This document shows positions 6,721 to 10,178 of a DNA stretch of 10,178 nt, piece by piece; positions within the stretch are counted from its first letter, which is position 1, and each line of letters opens with the position of its first letter. The notes beneath the pieces are model-generated. The model was given only the letters and a program-made list of their open reading frames with translations. It had not been told where the DNA came from and made no database searches. Source of the DNA: Planctomycetota bacterium. Lineage in GTDB: Bacteria; Planctomycetota; UBA1135; GCA-002686595. The translations under genes and the position numbers were made by a program. The DNA is taken from NCBI GenBank assembly GCA_027623615.1, contig JAQBVH010000061.1, positions 1 to 10,178 on the forward strand. Direction: 5' to 3'.

Positions 6721-8301
6721 TCAGTTGCAGAAGTCGACCTGCACTCCGTCAGTCGTGTTCGAGGTGTTCCCGTCCCGATACCAGAGCTGGAAGAACCAGG
6801 TGTCACCCGGTGAGAACGCGCTGCCCGGGGGCAGGTCCTGGTTGTCGACCGCGAACGTCATCTGGCCGCCGGCGCCGGAGGAGAGCACGTGGTGCGAGAA
6901 GCGGTACTGGGGCGCACCGAGGCACAGGTTGCCGGAGCTGCCGCCGAAGAGCGGGAGGAAGTCCGTGGACTGCGACATCAGGAAGTAACCCAGCTCGTTC
7001 TGCGGCAGGGCCGTCGCCATCAACGTCAGGTCGTCGTCCTCGATCTTGGAGCTGCCGCTGGCCGAGATCGACGCGGCGTTGCCGGTCGAGTTCAGGGTGG
7101 CCGTGCAGTAGTTCGGGAAGGCCGCGGCGGGCACGGTGAGCTGGGCCTCCAGCTCGGTCGGCGTGCCGGGAATGAACAGGCTCACGGTGCCGGTACCGCC
7201 CACGGGCGGGCGATCCGCGGTGAACGCGAAGCTGGTCACGAAGCCCCAGCGGATCGCGTTGGCGTCGGGGTCGGTGTTGAACGGCACCGTCTCCCATTCG
7301 ACCGAGCCGTTGCCGACCGTGTTGCTCCAGTCGTCGTTCTGCCAGATCGAACCCGAGTGGTGGTCCACGTCGTGGAAGTACACGTCGGTGATGTTCACGC
7401 CGTCGCAGGGGACCGGCACTTCGAAGCCGCCGACCGAGCGCTGCGAGTTGCCGTTCTGGATCGCGTACTGGTAGCGCCAGAGCCCGCCGCCGAGGTCGAC
7501 CGCGCGGGAGGCGACGAAGATCCAGCCGTGGACGCCCTGGCCGCCCTCGTTCTCGACCGCCAGGTCGTGGATCAGGACGTCGTTGGCGTTGGCCTGCCAG
7601 GCGTAGATGGCCGGGTCGCCCATCTGGGTGGGGCCGATGTTGTCGATGTCGGCCGGGCCGGGATCGAACGTGATCGGACGCCAGGCGTAGTTGTTGCGCG
7701 CGTTGCCGGCGGCGTGATCGTCCTCGTGGAGGTACTGGGCCTCGGAGAAGAACATCGAACCGTCAGTGACGATGTCCGAGTTTCGAACCTGAAGGCGGCC
7801 GCGGATCGCAGCGGGGCCAGAGGTCGGGCCTCCCTTATTCGCCGGCCACTTGCCGGTGGTCGGGTTGATCAGCCACTTCGAGCCGCCGAACTGGCCGTCG
7901 TTGAGGCCGGCCCAGTAGGTGTCGGAGCAGTTCAGGCCGAGCCAGTTGCAGTCCAGGGCCTGGCAGCTGCCAGCGCAGCCGTCCCCATTCTCGTCCAGTG
8001 CGCAGAAGCTGTACTTGACGTAGCTGTACCCCATCTGCTCGAAGAGCCCGTCCGGATTGATGCGGTGCAGGTTGGTCGCGATGATCGGCGCCTTCTGCGC
8101 GTTGTCGTTCCAGGAGGCTGGCACGGTCCCGACGTTGCAGGCCGTGGTCGCGACCGAGTAGGCGCGGATCCCCGAGTCCTTCCCCCAGTACTCGTAGGAC
8201 TCCGAGCCTGAGTCCTCACCGATGAGGGAGATCGAGATGTCGACCTGAGCCGAAGCCGCCGCCGGAAAGAGGACGACGAGCGCGAAGAGAGAGCGAAGCA
8301 T
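6721..8301 (-). CDS. large exported protein with planctomycete-type C-terminal module, function unknown
   Basis: 526 residues with a clear signal peptide (MLRSLFALVVLFPAAASA-Q, cleavage near 18). The mature protein is rich in Asn, Gly, Asp and aromatic residues and contains several Cys. Residues 76-150 include NPDGLFEQMGYSYVKYSF (82-99), a Ca2+-loop-like DENGDG (103-108) and LDCNWLGLNCSDTYWAGLN (116-134). The pattern recalls a conserved hypothetical family of secreted planctomycete proteins, where the equivalent stretch reads GCSDPY..SLN (from memory). Residues 397-526 form a separate module: NYCTATLNSTGNAASISASG (397-416), GNLCLG (457-462) and WFFQLWYRDGNTSNTTDG (502-519), ending FCN. I recall this module at the C-terminus of many otherwise unrelated exported planctomycete proteins, which suggests a sorting, anchoring or binding role (inference). 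No enzyme motif is visible. It is transcribed alone, divergent from the VanZ-like gene, and ends at a strong terminator. Confidence 0.85.
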   Translation of the reverse strand: MLRSLFALVVLFPAAASAQVDISISLIGEDSGSESYEYWGKDSGIRAYSVATTACNVGTVPASWNDNAQKAPIIATNLHRINPDGLFEQMGYSYVKYSFCALDENGDGCAGSCQALDCNWLGLNCSDTYWAGLNDGQFGGSKWLINPTTGKWPANKGGPTSGPAAIRGRLQVRNSDIVTDGSMFFSEAQYLHEDDHAAGNARNNYAWRPITFDPGPADIDNIGPTQMGDPAIYAWQANANDVLIHDLAVENEGGQGVHGWIFVASRAVDLGGGLWRYQYAIQNGNSQRSVGGFEVPVPCDGVNITDVYFHDVDHHSGSIWQNDDWSNTVGNGSVEWETVPFNTDPDANAIRWGFVTSFAFTADRPPVGGTGTVSLFIPGTPTELEAQLTVPAAAFPNYCTATLNSTGNAASISASGSSKIEDDDLTLMATALPQNELGYFLMSQSTDFLPLFGGSSGNLCLGAPQYRFSHHVLSSGAGGQMTFAVDNQDLPPGSAFSPGDTWFFQLWYRDGNTSNTTDGVQVDFCN

Positions 8302-8379
8302 GGGCGTCTCACAGAGAAGTGGATCGGAGAGGGAACCGAGTCTAACGGCGCACCAACGGAATTCTTGTTGTAGCTTCGC

Positions 8380-8790
8380 ATGGAACGGGCCTTCTGCCCC
8401 GTTCTTGGCATGCGCCTGGTTGCTCTTCTCTATCTCTGTGCCCTCGCTGCGCTCATCGTCACGGCGGATCGCGGCGCCCTACCGGGGCCCCTGATGGCGA
8501 TCTATGCCCTCCCCTGGGGGGACAAGGCCGTCCATGGCCTGCTCGGGCTGTGCGGGGCATTCCTGTGCGATCGCGCCCTGGTTGGCCGTCGCTGGCAGCG
8601 CTTACCCCTGGGAAGTTCCCTGCTCAGCGTGGCGCTGGTGCTCGAGGAATGCAGCCACACCGCATTGGCGCACCGAGTCGCCGACCCCCTCGACGCCTTG
8701 GCGACCCTGATCGGGGTCGCCTTCGGCGCCTGGGCTCAGTCATCGTGCTCGTGCTCGAAGAAGCGCGCGGCGACCTCGGTCCCGTCGTAG
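8380..8790 (+). CDS. VanZ-like small membrane protein
   Basis: 136 residues with four hydrophobic segments (about 12-28, 40-62, 78-90, 103-119). VanZ-family landmarks are in order: WGDKAVH (46-52) with the D-K-x-x-H motif, LVLEECSH (86-93) at the usual E-E-x-x-Q site but with His for Gln, and RVADPLDALATLIGVAFG (99-116) matching the R...D..D..A...G pattern. VanZ was named for low-level teicoplanin resistance in enterococci, but most family members are uncharacterised membrane proteins, so no resistance role is implied. The start is uncertain: ATG 8380 gives ten extra residues, while ATG 8410 (MRLVALLYL) begins directly at the first span. Neither has a good ribosome-binding site. The last 55 nt overlap the convergent gene, and the polar Cys/Lys tail (SSCSCSKKRAATSVPS) lies in that overlap. 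Confidence 0.75.
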   Translation: MERAFCPVLGMRLVALLYLCALAALIVTADRGALPGPLMAIYALPWGDKAVHGLLGLCGAFLCDRALVGRRWQRLPLGSSLLSVALVLEECSHTALAHRVADPLDALATLIGVAFGAWAQSSCSCSKKRAATSVPS

Positions 8791-9719
8791 ATCTCGACTC
8801 GCGCCTCGTGAATGCGCCAGGTGGGAATGACCGGGACGTCCGACCCGGCGGGGAGTCCGCCAACGCGCGTGAGGACCATCAGCCAGCGCTCGTAGCTCCA
8901 GGCCACCGAGCTGCCGTCGAAGCGCCAGGTGGCTTGCGCCACGCGCAAGTGCTCTGGCCAGTCGAGGTTCATCTCGCGCTCGAGGCGATCGATCAGGGCT
9001 GTCAGTGACCACTCGCGATCCCCGATCGGCGTCTCCAGCGTGCGTTCGCGAAGCTGGCTCGCGACGAGCAGGTCTGCAACGGGCCCGCGGGCGATCCGAG
9101 CTGCACGGTCCGGCACGGTGAGCAGGGTTCCCTCCGGCCGGATGGCGACCACGCCACCGACCTGGGGCGCGGCTACGTCGAGCCATTCGCGCACCGAGCG
9201 CGTTCCGTAATCGACGGTCACTGCTCCCGCCAAACGCGGATCGACCTCGATCGGTCGGCCCCACACGGCAGCCACGCGCGCGGCGAAGCGTGCGACGGGC
9301 TCCGCTCCCCGCGGTTGCAAGCGCAAGCGTTCGGAGAGCGCCTGTCGCTGCGCAGTCTGCTGGGCCTCTCTGCGTTCGAGCGCGAGCGCCCCTGCGACGG
9401 ACAGCAGCAGCACGCGGCCCCCGGCGACGCGCAGCTCGACCTCCCGCCCAGGACCGTCACCCGCACGCAGATGCTCGGGCAGGCTGCGCGACTCCGAGGG
9501 CAGGACGAAGTACTCCTGCGCGAGCGCGTCCTCGAGCGCCGGCTCGATCGCGACCAAGAGGGGCGTCCCGCGGGTGAGGGCATCCGCCCACGCGCGCAGC
9601 CCGCGAGCCGGCTCCCCCTCCCCGCAGAGCTGGATGGTCGCCAGGAGTTGACGCACTTCCGCATCATCCGCGGTGGCTGGAGAAGCAGCCGTGAGGGTGA
9701 GCAGGAGGGCGCAGAACAC
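8736..9719 (-). CDS. exported protein with two STN/secretin-N-like repeats
   Basis: 327 residues if started at the GTG at 9717-9719. The frame stays open upstream, but that part is basic low-complexity sequence with no better start, and the GTG sits immediately before a signal peptide (FCALLLTLTAASPATA-DD). A helical, Gln/Arg-rich stretch covers about 111-136. Residues 142-203 (VARFAARVAAVWGRPIEVD, VTVDYGTRSVREWLDVAA, VAIRPEGTLLTV) have the pattern of an STN or secretin N-terminal domain: helix, 'GxxIxVDPxLAGxVT', helix, then a strand. Residues 237-311 repeat the layout more loosely (LIDRLEREMNLDW, SVAWSYERWLMVLTRVGGL). STN domains occur in secretins and TonB-dependent receptors, but no secretin pore or barrel follows, so this is a stand-alone periplasmic protein. 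The tail FFEHEHDD is acidic and His-containing, possibly metal-binding. Function is unknown. Its 3' end overlaps the VanZ-like gene by 55 nt. Confidence 0.7.
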   Translation of the reverse strand: MFCALLLTLTAASPATADDAEVRQLLATIQLCGEGEPARGLRAWADALTRGTPLLVAIEPALEDALAQEYFVLPSESRSLPEHLRAGDGPGREVELRVAGGRVLLLSVAGALALERREAQQTAQRQALSERLRLQPRGAEPVARFAARVAAVWGRPIEVDPRLAGAVTVDYGTRSVREWLDVAAPQVGGVVAIRPEGTLLTVPDRAARIARGPVADLLVASQLRERTLETPIGDREWSLTALIDRLEREMNLDWPEHLRVAQATWRFDGSSVAWSYERWLMVLTRVGGLPAGSDVPVIPTWRIHEARVEIYDGTEVAARFFEHEHDD

Positions 9720-9914
9720 GGCTCCGTTGTACTGCCTGGGTGGCCTGAGCCCAAAGTGTGCGGCTTGGGGGCGGCGCGCAGCGCCCGGATCGTCTGCCCA
9801 GCCTGACCCATGACGCAACGAGGGCGATCGCGAAACTTGATTGCGGGCGACCTTCCGCGGCGAAGCCCGAGTATCGGGGGATGTCGCCGAGGACCAGAGG
9901 GGAAGAGACGCTGC

Positions 9915-9981
9915 GGGCGGGTGCAGCCCCCCGGCGAGGCCGACGCGCCGGGGGGCGAGAGAGTGCCTTGGACGGCGAAGA
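9915..9981 (+). repeat. left arm of an inverted repeat with internal GC hairpin
   Basis: This arm matches the reverse complement of 10113-10178. A 31-nt core (9928-9958) is identical, GGGCGGGTG at the outer end (9915-9923) is identical, and CCTTGRACGGCGAAGA at the inner end differs at one base. There is one indel and a few mismatches between these blocks. Within the arm, CCCCCCGGCG (9927-9936) pairs perfectly with CGCCGGGGGG (9946-9955) around a 9-nt loop. Weaker similarity seems to continue inward towards about 10023. Confidence 0.75.
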
Positions 9982-10112
9982 AGATGAGAACGATGGCGAA
10001 GTGCGACGCAACGGCGGGTAGAAGCTCTCGGCGAACCGCGCGATCTGCCTCGGGGCCCTTCACCTCGCCTGCGCGTACGACCTCGCCGACGCCGTTCGCT
10101 CTCCGTCGCTGC

Positions 10113-10178
10113 TCTTCGCCGTTCAAGGCTCTCTTCGCCCCCCGGCGCGTCGGCCTCGCCGGGGGTCCTCACCCGCCC
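10113..10178 (-). repeat. right arm of the inverted repeat with internal GC hairpin
   Basis: This is the reverse-oriented copy of 9915-9981. Its hairpin is CCCCCGGCG (10139-10147) pairing with CGCCGGGGG (10157-10165) around a 9-nt loop. The match is still running at the last base of the window, so the repeat may extend further right. The two copies differ at several bases, so this looks like two diverged copies rather than a recent exact duplication. Confidence 0.75.

Larger units (their letters stand above)
9720..10178. other. 459-bp region at the right edge without a convincing gene
   Basis: Open frames exist on both strands, but their products are Arg/Pro/Gly-rich, lack domains, and look like chance frames in GC-rich DNA. 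Bases 9720-9914 should hold the promoter of the minus-strand gene starting at 9719, but no clear -35/-10 pair is visible. Bases 9915-10178 form an imperfect inverted repeat, listed separately. A diverged gene or a non-coding RNA is not excluded. Confidence 0.5.

Noticed and set aside
6889..8211. 440-codon plus-strand frame opposite the large exported protein
   Set aside because: Val/Arg/Ala-rich shadow of the minus-strand gene with no start signal or domain.
9758..10021. 87-codon plus-strand frame at the right edge
   Set aside because: Basic low-complexity product, overlaps the inverted repeat arm, no ribosome-binding site or domain.
9720..10172. N-terminal extension of the STN-repeat gene up to a GTG at 10172
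   Set aside because: The extension is almost entirely Arg/Pro/Ala-rich and crosses the inverted repeat, and it would bury the signal peptide found right after the GTG at 9719.

Overview
The window is GC-rich throughout and almost entirely coding. It reads like a piece of a Planctomycetota chromosome. Three things point there. A c-type cytochrome leader runs into a DUF1587-type sequence at the left edge. A large secreted protein has a C-terminal module (YCTA...STG, then an F-x-x-WYRD motif, ending in Cys) that I recall from many planctomycete exported proteins. The cytochrome oxidase subunit III has a long Gly/Asp-rich N-terminus. These assignments rest on family memory, not on a database search.

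Layout. (1) Bases 4362 to 1, minus strand: a tight four-gene cluster, in order of transcription a right-handed beta-helix protein, two tandem paralogous proteins with TPR-like halves and a broken metallopeptidase-type fold, and the start of a cytochrome c/DUF1587 protein that runs off the left edge. Gaps are 20 nt, 2 nt and a 22-nt overlap, so they are probably one operon. All four have N-terminal export signals. (2) Bases 4431 to 5230, plus strand: subunit III of a heme-copper oxidase, translationally coupled (ATGA) to a 34-residue single-membrane-span protein. No other oxidase subunit is in the window. A 17-bp perfect hairpin follows and separates this pair from the convergent neighbour. (3) Bases 6613 to 5297, minus: exported von Willebrand factor A protein. 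(4) Bases 8301 to 6721, minus: large exported protein of unknown function, followed by a good intrinsic terminator. (5) Bases 8380 to 8790, plus: small VanZ-like membrane protein whose 3' end overlaps (6) a minus-strand exported protein with two STN/secretin-N-like repeats (9719 to 8736). (7) Bases 9720 to 10178: no convincing gene. Its right half holds a large imperfect inverted repeat whose arms each contain a GC-rich hairpin.

Most products here are exported, so the locus looks like envelope and periplasm biology. I see no CRISPR array, tRNA, rRNA, transposase, phage or defence gene. The signals most worth following are the pseudo-peptidase pair, the oxidase subunit III/microprotein pair, the long hairpin at 5230-5268 and the inverted repeat at the right edge.
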